From positions 1-29,085 of the forward strand of contig FR895324.1 in NCBI GenBank assembly GCA_000434995.1: a stretch of DNA of 29,085 bases, given 5' to 3'. This document shows, one piece after another, positions 1 through 7,012 of the stretch; within the stretch, counting starts at the first letter, position 1; every line of letters begins with the position of its first letter. The position numbers and the translations under genes were made by a program. The DNA comes from Firmicutes bacterium CAG:341. Its GTDB lineage: Bacteria; Bacillota; Clostridia; Oscillospirales; Acutalibacteraceae. Below the pieces are notes generated by a model that saw only the letters and a list, made by a program, of their open reading frames with translations, was not told where the DNA came from and did no database searches.

Positions 1-25
1 CCTGTAAGGAACGCACTTTTTATTT
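1..25. terminator. Possible right arm of a bidirectional terminator cut by the window edge
   Basis: The first bases read as a GTAAGGAACGCAC arm followed by a T-rich tail (TTTTTATTTT) running into the stop of the ABC gene. The other convergent gene pairs here share a palindromic hairpin with this look, so this may be the right half of one whose left arm lies outside the window. The pairing cannot be seen, so this is a guess from pattern. Confidence 0.3.
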
Positions 26-1822
26 TCAGTTCTTATATTTTTCTGCCTGTAAATTAAACATATAAGCATAAGTTTTATTTAATTTCATCAGTTCGTCGTG
101 TGAGCCTGATTCTATTATTTCACCGTTTTCCATAACATAAATTTTATCAGCATCTACCGTAGTTGAAAGCCTATGTGAAATAAAGATAACCGTTTTATCC
201 TTTGCGGCGTCAAGCATTGCCTGATTAAGATTATATTCGGCAACAGGGTCAAGGTTTGCCGACGGTTCATCAAGAATTACATAAGGGCATTTTTTATAAA
301 ACGCTCTTGCAATTGCAACCTTTTGGCTTTCACCACCGGAAAGCATAACACCCTCATCATCAAATTCTCTTAAAAGTTCAGTATTAACTCCGTGCGAAAG
401 AGGTTTGGTAAAGCCGCTGTGTTCAAGTGAATTCATAACTCTGTCACCGTCAAATATATCACTCAAAGCAACATTTTCACCGACAGAGCAAGCAAAAAGC
501 TGAAAATCCTGAAAGACTGCCGCAAATCTGTTTCTATGGCTTTGAATTGTAACATCATTGATATTTTTACCGTCAATTTTAATTGAGCCGCTTGTTGAAT
601 CATAAAGCCTTAAAAGAAGATTTGTAAGCGTTGTTTTACCTGCGCCGTTAAAACCTACAAGTGCAATTTTTTCATAAGGCTTAATGGTAAGATTGATGTT
701 TTTAAGCGTAGGTTCATCATTTCCCGGATATGTGAAAGACAGATTTTCAATCTTAATTTCCTTCGGCTCTCTAATTTTTGCAACATCTTTACCGTCTTTG
801 ATTTTGAAATCGCTTTTTAAAAAGCCACGATATTTTTCTATCAGCTTTGCCCGTTCACCAAATTGAGCAACACCCCATACGGTAAGGAAATTTATACTTA
901 TCGCAATTGAATATGCGCTGTTAAAACTTGCAACAAAATCACCCGGTGTAATCGTCTTTTTAACCAGCACAAGATAGCCGAGATAAAGCGGCAAAACAAA
1001 CATAAAACCAATTATTTGCACGCCCATTTCCTGAATAAAATAAAGCCTTGGTATTTTAGTCCAATATTTCTTTTGATTGGCAATTACATCATCGGCAGCG
1101 TCATTATACCTGCTGATTAAAAGCGGATGAATATTATTCATTCTCACTTCTTTAGCATAATCCTGCAAATAGAAAATACGCTGAAAATAATCGGAACGCC
1201 TGTGATATTTTGTATTTTCAATTCGCCTTTCAACCTGTAAATCACTTATAATATGGCTGATAGGAAGAAAAATCAAAATAGTGCCGAGTATAATTACAAG
1301 GCAAAGCGGGTCGATAGTTAAAAGAATTGACGATACAGTCAAAAGTGAAACAACATTTGCAAAATACCGCCTGACTAAACCCAAAAGATTTTGAATATTG
1401 TCACTTGAAGATTCAATAGTCAAAATAAAATTATTATAAAAATCAGGATTATCATATGATTCCAAATCAAGCGACTTTGCCTTTTCATAAAGCTGACGGT
1501 TAAGGTTAAAATATGCCTTTTCCTTTTGAACATTCCAAAAAAATTCACGATATAAAAAGCAAATAAGCTTGCTTATAATTAACAACCCTGCACAAACCAA
1601 AACAACATAATAAATACGATTCAGCCTTTCGCCCGAAGCGGCAATATCAATAACATATTTTATTCCTAAAACGCTGATAAGTGTACTCGGTAAATTATTC
1701 ATAACGCCCCAAATAAGCTCGCCGATAACAAGAAGCGGTGACGCTTTAAAAAGGAGTGACATAAAAAACATCATATTTGAAAACATACTATGCTCATCTT
1801 TTTGCTTTACTTTAATTTTCAT
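26..1822 (-). CDS. ABC exporter half-transporter, second of a pair (membrane domain fused to ATPase)
   Basis: Type IV ABC exporter half-transporter of 598 residues that should drive ATP-dependent export across the cytoplasmic membrane; the substrate cannot be read. The N-terminal 320 residues hold hydrophobic spans of the membrane domain. The ATPase domain follows, with Walker A GFNGAGKTT near residue 390, Q-loop AVFQDF, signature LSGGE near 495, Walker B VILDEP near 517 and H-loop ISHRLS. All catalytic positions are canonical, including the Walker B glutamate. The start is the ATG at 1822 because AAAGGAGGG lies just upstream; an in-frame ATG at 1876 would extend 18 residues into the preceding gene and has no better signal. 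The gene overlaps the preceding half-transporter by 11 bases, so the two are co-translated and probably form a heterodimer. Family assignment is secure; substrate (lipid, peptide or drug) is unknown. Confidence 0.93.
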   Translation of the reverse strand: MKIKVKQKDEHSMFSNMMFFMSLLFKASPLLVIGELIWGVMNNLPSTLISVLGIKYVIDIAASGERLNRIYYVVLVCAGLLIISKLICFLYREFFWNVQKEKAYFNLNRQLYEKAKSLDLESYDNPDFYNNFILTIESSSDNIQNLLGLVRRYFANVVSLLTVSSILLTIDPLCLVIILGTILIFLPISHIISDLQVERRIENTKYHRRSDYFQRIFYLQDYAKEVRMNNIHPLLISRYNDAADDVIANQKKYWTKIPRLYFIQEMGVQIIGFMFVLPLYLGYLVLVKKTITPGDFVASFNSAYSIAISINFLTVWGVAQFGERAKLIEKYRGFLKSDFKIKDGKDVAKIREPKEIKIENLSFTYPGNDEPTLKNINLTIKPYEKIALVGFNGAGKTTLTNLLLRLYDSTSGSIKIDGKNINDVTIQSHRNRFAAVFQDFQLFACSVGENVALSDIFDGDRVMNSLEHSGFTKPLSHGVNTELLREFDDEGVMLSGGESQKVAIARAFYKKCPYVILDEPSANLDPVAEYNLNQAMLDAAKDKTVIFISHRLSTTVDADKIYVMENGEIIESGSHDELMKLNKTYAYMFNLQAEKYKN

Positions 1823-3638
1823 CAGATACACCCTCCTTTTCATAATTTGAGGCTTGAAGAGTAAACATTTTTTCATATTCCCCGCCGTTTTTCATAAGTT
1901 CATTATGACTACCCTGTTCAATAATTTTACCGTTTGAAAGCACGATTATATTATCACTGAGCACTGCACTTGAAAGCCTGTGGGAAATAAAAATAACAGT
2001 CTTACCCTTTGTTACATCAATAAGATTTTCATACATTTTATATTCTGCAATTGGGTCAAGAGCGGAGCTTGGTTCATCCAAAACAGCTATTTCAAAATCC
2101 TTTGCAAAAAGCCTTGCAGTTGAAACCTTTTGATTTTCGCCGCCAGAAAGGCCTGCACCGTTTTCATCAAATTCACGGGTGAGTGATGTGTCACCGCCGT
2201 ATTTCAAGGTTGACACCTTGCTCCAAGCACCGCTTTGCTCAAGTGCTTTTTCGGCAATTTTTTTATCATTTTCATCACATTCACGACACATAACATTTTC
2301 GAAAACGGAAATTGCAAAATTTTTATAATCCTGAAAAACGGTTGCAAAAGCATTACGAAGTGAAGAAAGTTCATACTCTTTAATATCAACACCGTTATAT
2401 AAAATTTGACCGCTTGAAGCGTCATAAAATCTTAAAATCAATTTAACAAGAGTGGATTTGCCGGCACCGTTTACACCAACAATTGCAAGGCGTTCCCCTT
2501 TTGTAAGCTTAAAGCTGATATTTTCAAGTGAATATTTTTGTGCGCTTGGGTATTTGAACGAAACATTTTTAAACTCTAAACTTTCAAATTTTTCAGCTTT
2601 TTTTGTGCCTGTTTTAATCTTTGGCTCATATTCAAAAAACTCTCTCAAATTTTGAAAATAAAGCGCCATAAGAGTCATTTCATCAAAACATTCCGTAGTA
2701 TCAATAGTAGCAATGCTGACCGAAGTTATTGATGACATCACGACACTGAAATTTGACGCAGTCATACTGCCAAGCGTAACAAATTCATAACCTGCGTAAG
2801 AAAGAGTACCCACAATTGGAATAACCTCACTGAAAAGTGAACTTACCATACTGTATAAAAACAGTTTAACTCCGTACCTTTTAAGTATTTCGATATTGGC
2901 TTTAATTGAGGCTTCAAACCTTTTCATAATCACTGCAAAAATGTTTGAAGTTCTTATATCCTTTGAAAAATCCCGCAAAAACACGGTTCTTTGAACATAT
3001 GCTTTAACACGGTTGTTAGTTGTCATTTCCATATCGCGCTTATATACGCATTTGCTTTTTGCAAGCTCGATAAAGAATACAAAAAATATAGGAACCAAAA
3101 AAAGAACATAAACCGGATTGATTACTGCAACAGTTGTAATTACGCAAATAAGAGCAATAACATCAGCAATAAAAGACGCAAAATCATAGCATATCAAATC
3201 AAAAAAGCTATTTGTTAAAACAAGAGTGGCACGCTGGTATTTATCATAAAAAGCCGGGTCCTCATAGCACGAAACATCAAGACTTATCGCCTTTTCAAAC
3301 ACCATATTATTAAGATGTTTAAGTACCCTTTTAGTCGCAATCTGTTCTGTTTTCATACCCCACCACTGAAAGATTTTAACAAAAAACGAAATAAGGGCAA
3401 AAAGCAAAAGTTCTTTAACATAAGTTTTAAAATCACGATTTTGGCTTACTACATCAAGAAGTATTTTTAAAAACAAAATATTTTGAAGATATTTTGAAAA
3501 AATTGCAAAAAAGCCCTCCTGCAAAATATAGCCTAAAAGAAGTCTTTTATCAGCTTTCCAAGTAATCTTAAGTGCATAAATTACATTTTTAAACACAGGA
3601 ACATTTTTCTGCTGTTCGTCAATTTCTATATACCTCAT
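1812..3638 (-). CDS. ABC exporter half-transporter, first of a pair (membrane domain fused to ATPase)
   Basis: Type IV ABC exporter half-transporter of 608 residues, first gene of the operon. The N-terminal half has hydrophobic membrane spans. The ATPase domain shows Walker A GVNGAGKST near residue 388, Q-loop TVFQDY, signature LSGGEN near 497, Walker B AVLDEP near 519 and H-loop ISHRLS, all canonical. The start is the ATG at 3638, which sits directly after AAAGGAGGGGG; an upstream ATG at 3692 lies inside the -35 hexamer and would precede the expected transcription start, so it is rejected. The gene ends 11 bases inside the next half-transporter, which argues for a heterodimer made from one mRNA. 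Unlike many heterodimeric exporters, neither partner shows a degenerate nucleotide site. No regulator or peptide-precursor gene lies beside it, so the substrate is open. Confidence 0.93.
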   Translation of the reverse strand: MRYIEIDEQQKNVPVFKNVIYALKITWKADKRLLLGYILQEGFFAIFSKYLQNILFLKILLDVVSQNRDFKTYVKELLLFALISFFVKIFQWWGMKTEQIATKRVLKHLNNMVFEKAISLDVSCYEDPAFYDKYQRATLVLTNSFFDLICYDFASFIADVIALICVITTVAVINPVYVLFLVPIFFVFFIELAKSKCVYKRDMEMTTNNRVKAYVQRTVFLRDFSKDIRTSNIFAVIMKRFEASIKANIEILKRYGVKLFLYSMVSSLFSEVIPIVGTLSYAGYEFVTLGSMTASNFSVVMSSITSVSIATIDTTECFDEMTLMALYFQNLREFFEYEPKIKTGTKKAEKFESLEFKNVSFKYPSAQKYSLENISFKLTKGERLAIVGVNGAGKSTLVKLILRFYDASSGQILYNGVDIKEYELSSLRNAFATVFQDYKNFAISVFENVMCRECDENDKKIAEKALEQSGAWSKVSTLKYGGDTSLTREFDENGAGLSGGENQKVSTARLFAKDFEIAVLDEPSSALDPIAEYKMYENLIDVTKGKTVIFISHRLSSAVLSDNIIVLSNGKIIEQGSHNELMKNGGEYEKMFTLQASNYEKEGVSDEN

Positions 3639-3662
3639 TTTCCCCCTCCTTTGTATTTTGGT

Positions 3663-3692
3663 ATTGTAGCGCATTTGTTCACATTTTGTCAA
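3663..3692 (-). promoter_or_regulatory. Sigma-A promoter of the ABC exporter operon
   Basis: On the minus strand TTGACA (3692-3687) and TACAAT (3668-3663) are separated by 18 bases. It lies 25 bases upstream of the chosen ATG at 3638 and just before its strong ribosome binding site. It faces away from the degV promoter in the same 173-base intergenic region. Confidence 0.75.
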
Positions 3693-3747
3693 CTTGTCTG
3701 ATGTTGTCTATTTAATCAAATTTACAAGACGATTTTATCCGTTTATG

Positions 3748-3776
3748 TTGACTAAATGATATAAAAAGGTTATAAT
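3748..3776 (+). promoter_or_regulatory. Sigma-A promoter of degV
   Basis: TTGACT (3748-3753), a 17-base spacer and a perfect TATAAT (3771-3776). The degV ATG follows 35 bases later, preceded by AAAGGATAA as ribosome binding site. Confidence 0.8.
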
Positions 3777-3811
3777 TAGTTTCCAATATAATATTTATAA
3801 AGGATAAAATT

Positions 3812-4669
3812 ATGAAATATAAAATTGTAGCAGACAGCTGTTGTGACTTGACAGCCGATATGAAAAACTGGCAGGATTTTGAAATCGTACCGCTTACACT
3901 TGAAATAGGCGAATACAGAATTTTTGATGATGAAAATTTTGACCAAGACGATTTTATTTCAAGAATGAAGGCAAACGGCGGAAATGCAAAATCTGCCTGC
4001 CCTGCACCTGACGCATTCAAAAAAGCGTATGAGGGCGACTATGATGCTGTTTTTGTTTTAACAATCACAAATCAGTTAAGCGGAACTTATAACAGCGCAC
4101 TCCAAGGTAAAATGCTTTATGAAGAAGAGTTTGGTGATGATAAAAAAATCATTGTTTTTGACTCACTTGCAACATCCGGCATTGAAACAATTATGGCAAA
4201 AAAGATAAAAGAACTTGCTGACGGCGGTAAAAATGCAGAGGATATACAAAAGGAAATTGATGCATATATTGTAAACAACACCGGTCTTTACTTCTGCCTT
4301 GAAAGTTTGGATGCGCTTAAATCAAACGGCAGGCTCTTTGCACTTGCGGCTAAGGTGCTTGAAAAAATAAGAGTTAAGCTTATTTGCAAAAGAACAGACC
4401 AAGGCAACATTTCACTTGTGGCTCAAGACATCACGCTCAACCGTGCTATGATGAAGATGAGTAACCTTATCGCAGGCGAGCTTGACGGCAAGGATTTGAG
4501 CGGTGAAACACTTGTTGTTTCTTATGTCTGCTGTGAGGACAGAGCAAAGCAGGTTGCCGCAAAAATCTGCGAAAAGGCTAAATTCGGCAATGTTGAAATA
4601 CTTAAAGCGTCAGGTCTTAATTCACTTTATGCGTCCGACGGGGGCATAATCGTTTCATACAGTTTCTAA
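3812..4669 (+). CDS. DegV family fatty-acid-binding protein
   Basis: DegV/FakB-type protein of 285 residues, normal length for the family. The characteristic N-terminus IVADSCCDLT (residues 5-14), the TNQLSGTYNSA segment near residue 90 and the NGRL...LIC segment that lines the acyl pocket in the C-terminal domain are all visible. Known members bind a fatty acid and, with the kinase FakA, present it for phosphorylation so that exogenous fatty acids enter phospholipid synthesis. No FakA gene is in the window, so the kinase partner would be encoded elsewhere. It is cytosolic, has no signal peptide, is transcribed alone from its own promoter and is followed by a hairpin terminator. Family membership is secure; the role in fatty-acid supply is by homology. 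Confidence 0.9.
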   Translation: MKYKIVADSCCDLTADMKNWQDFEIVPLTLEIGEYRIFDDENFDQDDFISRMKANGGNAKSACPAPDAFKKAYEGDYDAVFVLTITNQLSGTYNSALQGKMLYEEEFGDDKKIIVFDSLATSGIETIMAKKIKELADGGKNAEDIQKEIDAYIVNNTGLYFCLESLDALKSNGRLFALAAKVLEKIRVKLICKRTDQGNISLVAQDITLNRAMMKMSNLIAGELDGKDLSGETLVVSYVCCEDRAKQVAAKICEKAKFGNVEILKASGLNSLYASDGGIIVSYSF

Positions 4670-4672
4670 ATC

Positions 4673-4705
4673 AATCGGGAGCATTGCTATGTTCCCGATT
4701 TTGTT
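4673..4705 (+). terminator. Intrinsic terminator of degV, overlapping the next promoter
   Basis: AATCGGGAGCA (4673-4683) pairs with TGTTCCCGATT (4690-4700) in an 11-bp stem with one G-U pair and a 6-base loop, followed by TTGTT. It begins three bases after the degV stop. The loop and right arm coincide with the -35 and spacer of the promoter proposed for the rluA-type gene. Confidence 0.75.
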
Positions 4706-4712
4706 ATATAAT
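4684..4712 (+). promoter_or_regulatory. Candidate promoter of the rluA-PLC-luxS operon, giving a leaderless mRNA
   Basis: TTGCTA (4684-4689), a 17-base spacer and a perfect TATAAT (4707-4712). The conserved ATG of the RluA gene starts at 4719, only 6 bases after the -10, where transcription itself should begin. No Shine-Dalgarno sequence can be seen upstream of that ATG. The -35 lies in the loop of the degV terminator. Confidence 0.5.
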
Positions 4713-4718
4713 AATGTT

Positions 4719-5567
4719 ATGCGAGAGATTATATTTAAAATTGATGATAAAAACAACGGACTGATGATAAGGGATTTTTTAAGAAATTTCGGTGTATCAA
4801 GTGCGCTGTTGACTAAACTTAAGCAGGATGAAAACGGAATAAAGCTAAACGGTAAATTTGCCAAAGCCATTGAAGTATTAAAAAGCGGTGACAACCTCAC
4901 TATCAATATTAAAAACAGCGGAAAAATGCCCGAAAAATTCGAATGTGAAAATGTAAAGGTTGCATATAATGACGAGGATATTTTAGTACTCAACAAGCCG
5001 CCGCTAATGCCCGTTCACGAAAGCAGAAATCACAGGGGTGACACACTTGCAAATGTTGCTGCCTGCTATATGGAGAGCGACTGCGCCTTCAGGGCAGTCT
5101 ATCGGCTTGACAGAGATACAAGCGGCCTTGTACTTATTGCAAAAAACGAACTTGCGGCAAGCAAGCTTGCAGGCAAAATAAAAAAAGATTACTACGCTGT
5201 GGTTTCAGGCAAATTTGAGGGCAGAGGAACAATTGATTTACCTATAAGAAGAGTACAGGAAAGCATTATTGAACGCGGTGTATTTGATGATGGTGAAAGA
5301 GCGATAACGCACTATGAAGCTATCAAAACCGATGGTGAAAACACACTGCTGAAATTAAACCTTGAAACAGGACGCACACATCAAATAAGAGTTCATTTTT
5401 CACATTTAGGCGCACCGCTTTTGGGCGATACTCTTTACGGAGGCAACTGCGAAAAGATAAACAGGCAGGCACTTCACTGCAAAACGATATATTTCACCCA
5501 CCCTATAACTCACGAAAAAATCACTGTTGACAGTGACTTTCCAAAAGATTTTAAAGGACTGATTTAA
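4719..5567 (+). CDS. RluA/RluD-family pseudouridine synthase with S4-like N-terminal domain
   Basis: Pseudouridine synthase of 282 residues that isomerises specific uridines in structured RNA, most likely 23S rRNA. An S4-type RNA-binding region spans roughly residues 1-65 (typical LLTKLKQ and GIKLNGK blocks). The catalytic motif YRLDRDTSGL contains the nucleophile Asp131, and the C-terminal GRTHQIRVHFSHLGAPLLGD block is typical of the family. I start it at ATG 4719 because the S4 homology begins there; an in-frame ATG at 4689 lies inside the terminator hairpin and would precede the proposed -10. The stop overlaps the next start by one base (TAATG), so the downstream gene is translationally coupled. 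Which uridine is modified cannot be told. Confidence 0.92.
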   Translation: MREIIFKIDDKNNGLMIRDFLRNFGVSSALLTKLKQDENGIKLNGKFAKAIEVLKSGDNLTINIKNSGKMPEKFECENVKVAYNDEDILVLNKPPLMPVHESRNHRGDTLANVAACYMESDCAFRAVYRLDRDTSGLVLIAKNELAASKLAGKIKKDYYAVVSGKFEGRGTIDLPIRRVQESIIERGVFDDGERAITHYEAIKTDGENTLLKLNLETGRTHQIRVHFSHLGAPLLGDTLYGGNCEKINRQALHCKTIYFTHPITHEKITVDSDFPKDFKGLI

Positions 5568-6487
5568 TGCCGGCATATTCAACCCACTATATTTTTGCCA
5601 AGGAACTGAAAGAAGAAATTGAAAATCAAGTTGACTTTAAATTAGACGAAGCGGCATATTATATCGGCACGCAAGGGCCAGATATATTTTTTGACCACAG
5701 GATTATGCCCTGGATGCTCGGCAAATCATTAAGAAAGACGGGTTCAAAGCTGCACCGTGCAAAGCCGAGTGAAATTTTTGAAAATATGCGTGAATATATC
5801 TCAAAATCAAGCCAAATTGAAATTGCGAAATCATATGCCACCGGATTTATTTTGCACTATGTGCTTGACAGAAACTGTCACCCGTATGTTTATTTTTTGC
5901 AAAACAAAATGACTGATGAGTTTAAAAAACTTAACAGCCACACAGCGCATAATATTATTGAGTTTTCAATGGATACTTATCTTTTATCAAAAAGAATGAA
6001 TATAAAAAAACCGCATCTTTTTGACACGGCAGGCACATTAAACTTCAGCAACCTTGAACTTGAAGAACTTGGCAAAATGATAAGCTATATTACAAACGCT
6101 GTAACAAAAAGCAATATAACACCAAACGATGCCATAACCGCAATAAAAGATATTAAATATATTCAAAAGCTTACGACGGATAAAACCGGCAGAAAAGAAA
6201 AAATAGTTAAAATAATTGATGATTTATGCGCCCCGTTTTTAAAAAACTTTAAATTTAGTGCTTTGATGCGCCCAAAAGACTTGGAAAATGCAAAAAAATA
6301 TGGTAATATAGAGCGAAAGATATGGACTTCACCTTATGACAAGATAAAACGAAGCAAAAGTTTTGAAGACTTATTTGAATTATCTAAAATTGACGCATTA
6401 AATATGATAAATCAATTTTTCTCGGGCGAAGACACTTACAAAATCACACAAAATAAATCATTTTTAACAGGAGTTGAAGTAAAATGA
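5567..6487 (+). CDS. Zinc-dependent phospholipase C-like protein
   Basis: Protein of 306 residues resembling the zinc-dependent phospholipase C/S1-P1 nuclease fold (PF00882 type). Visible family signatures are STHYIFAKEL with His7, GTQGPDIFFDH near residues 34-44, LHYVLDRNCHPY near 100 and HTAHNIIEFSMD near 125; these supply the His and Asp residues expected to bind a zinc cluster. There is no signal peptide or membrane span, so unlike secreted clostridial alpha-toxin it appears cytosolic, and it lacks a C-terminal lipid-binding domain. It starts one base inside the rluA-type gene with AAAGGA upstream, and overlaps luxS by four bases (ATGA), so all three are co-translated. The substrate is unknown; a small phosphoester rather than membrane lipid is possible. 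Confidence 0.75.
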   Translation: MPAYSTHYIFAKELKEEIENQVDFKLDEAAYYIGTQGPDIFFDHRIMPWMLGKSLRKTGSKLHRAKPSEIFENMREYISKSSQIEIAKSYATGFILHYVLDRNCHPYVYFLQNKMTDEFKKLNSHTAHNIIEFSMDTYLLSKRMNIKKPHLFDTAGTLNFSNLELEELGKMISYITNAVTKSNITPNDAITAIKDIKYIQKLTTDKTGRKEKIVKIIDDLCAPFLKNFKFSALMRPKDLENAKKYGNIERKIWTSPYDKIKRSKSFEDLFELSKIDALNMINQFFSGEDTYKITQNKSFLTGVEVK

Positions 6488-6957
6488 AAACTATTCCGAG
6501 TTTTCAAATTGACCACAATATACTCAAAAGAGGAATTTATATCAGCAGAATTGATGATGATATAACAACTTATGATATTCGTATGCGCGAGCCTAACAAG
6601 GAGCCTGTAATGACTAACGCTGCAATGCACACAATTGAGCATCTTTTTGCAACTTATGTAAGAAATACAGAATTTGGCGATAACATAATTTATTTCGGCC
6701 CAATGGGTTGCAGAACAGGATTTTATTTTCTTACAAGAAGCTTGAGTGATAATTATTCAATCAAGCTTATTAAAGAGGCTTTTCAGTTTATAGCTGATTA
6801 TTGGGGTGTTATTCCGGGTGCGTCACCAAAAGAATGCGGCAACTGCCTTGACCATAATCTGCCGCAGGCTAAAGAAGAATCAAAAGCTTTTCTTGAAGTA
6901 ATTAAAGATTGGACTAAAGAAGATTTAAAATATCCAAAAGCTGAAGACGAAGAATAA
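6484..6957 (+). CDS. luxS: S-ribosylhomocysteine lyase (autoinducer-2 synthase)
   Basis: LuxS of 157 residues, which cleaves S-ribosylhomocysteine to homocysteine and 4,5-dihydroxy-2,3-pentanedione, the precursor of autoinducer-2, as part of the activated methyl cycle. The metal ligands are visible as HTIEH (His49, His53) and Cys118 in ECGN, and the catalytic cysteine is Cys76 in MGCRTG. Length is normal. AGGAG lies upstream of the ATG, which overlaps the preceding stop as ATGA. No nucleosidase Pfs or methionine synthase gene is adjacent; instead luxS is last in an operon with an RNA-modifying enzyme and a phospholipase C-like protein, which is not a pathway link that I recognise. Confidence 0.97.
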   Translation: MKTIPSFQIDHNILKRGIYISRIDDDITTYDIRMREPNKEPVMTNAAMHTIEHLFATYVRNTEFGDNIIYFGPMGCRTGFYFLTRSLSDNYSIKLIKEAFQFIADYWGVIPGASPKECGNCLDHNLPQAKEESKAFLEVIKDWTKEDLKYPKAEDEE

Positions 6958-6962
6958 AACTA

Positions 6963-7011
6963 AAAAGACAGTGTAGAAATTTACAATTTGACTTTTTCTA
7001 CACTGTCTTTT
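6963..7011. terminator. Bidirectional terminator between luxS and the GH28 gene
   Basis: A perfect 17-bp inverted repeat (6963-6979 with 6995-7011) around a 15-base loop. The outer stem is AAAA on one side and TTTT on the other, so it can end transcription from both convergent genes. It fills the gap between the luxS stop and the GH28 stop. Confidence 0.9.
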
Positions 7012-7012
7012 G

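Noticed and set aside
4689..4718. Ten-residue N-terminal extension of the RluA protein from ATG 4689
   Set aside because: It falls inside the degV terminator hairpin and before the -10, and family similarity starts at MREIIFKID.
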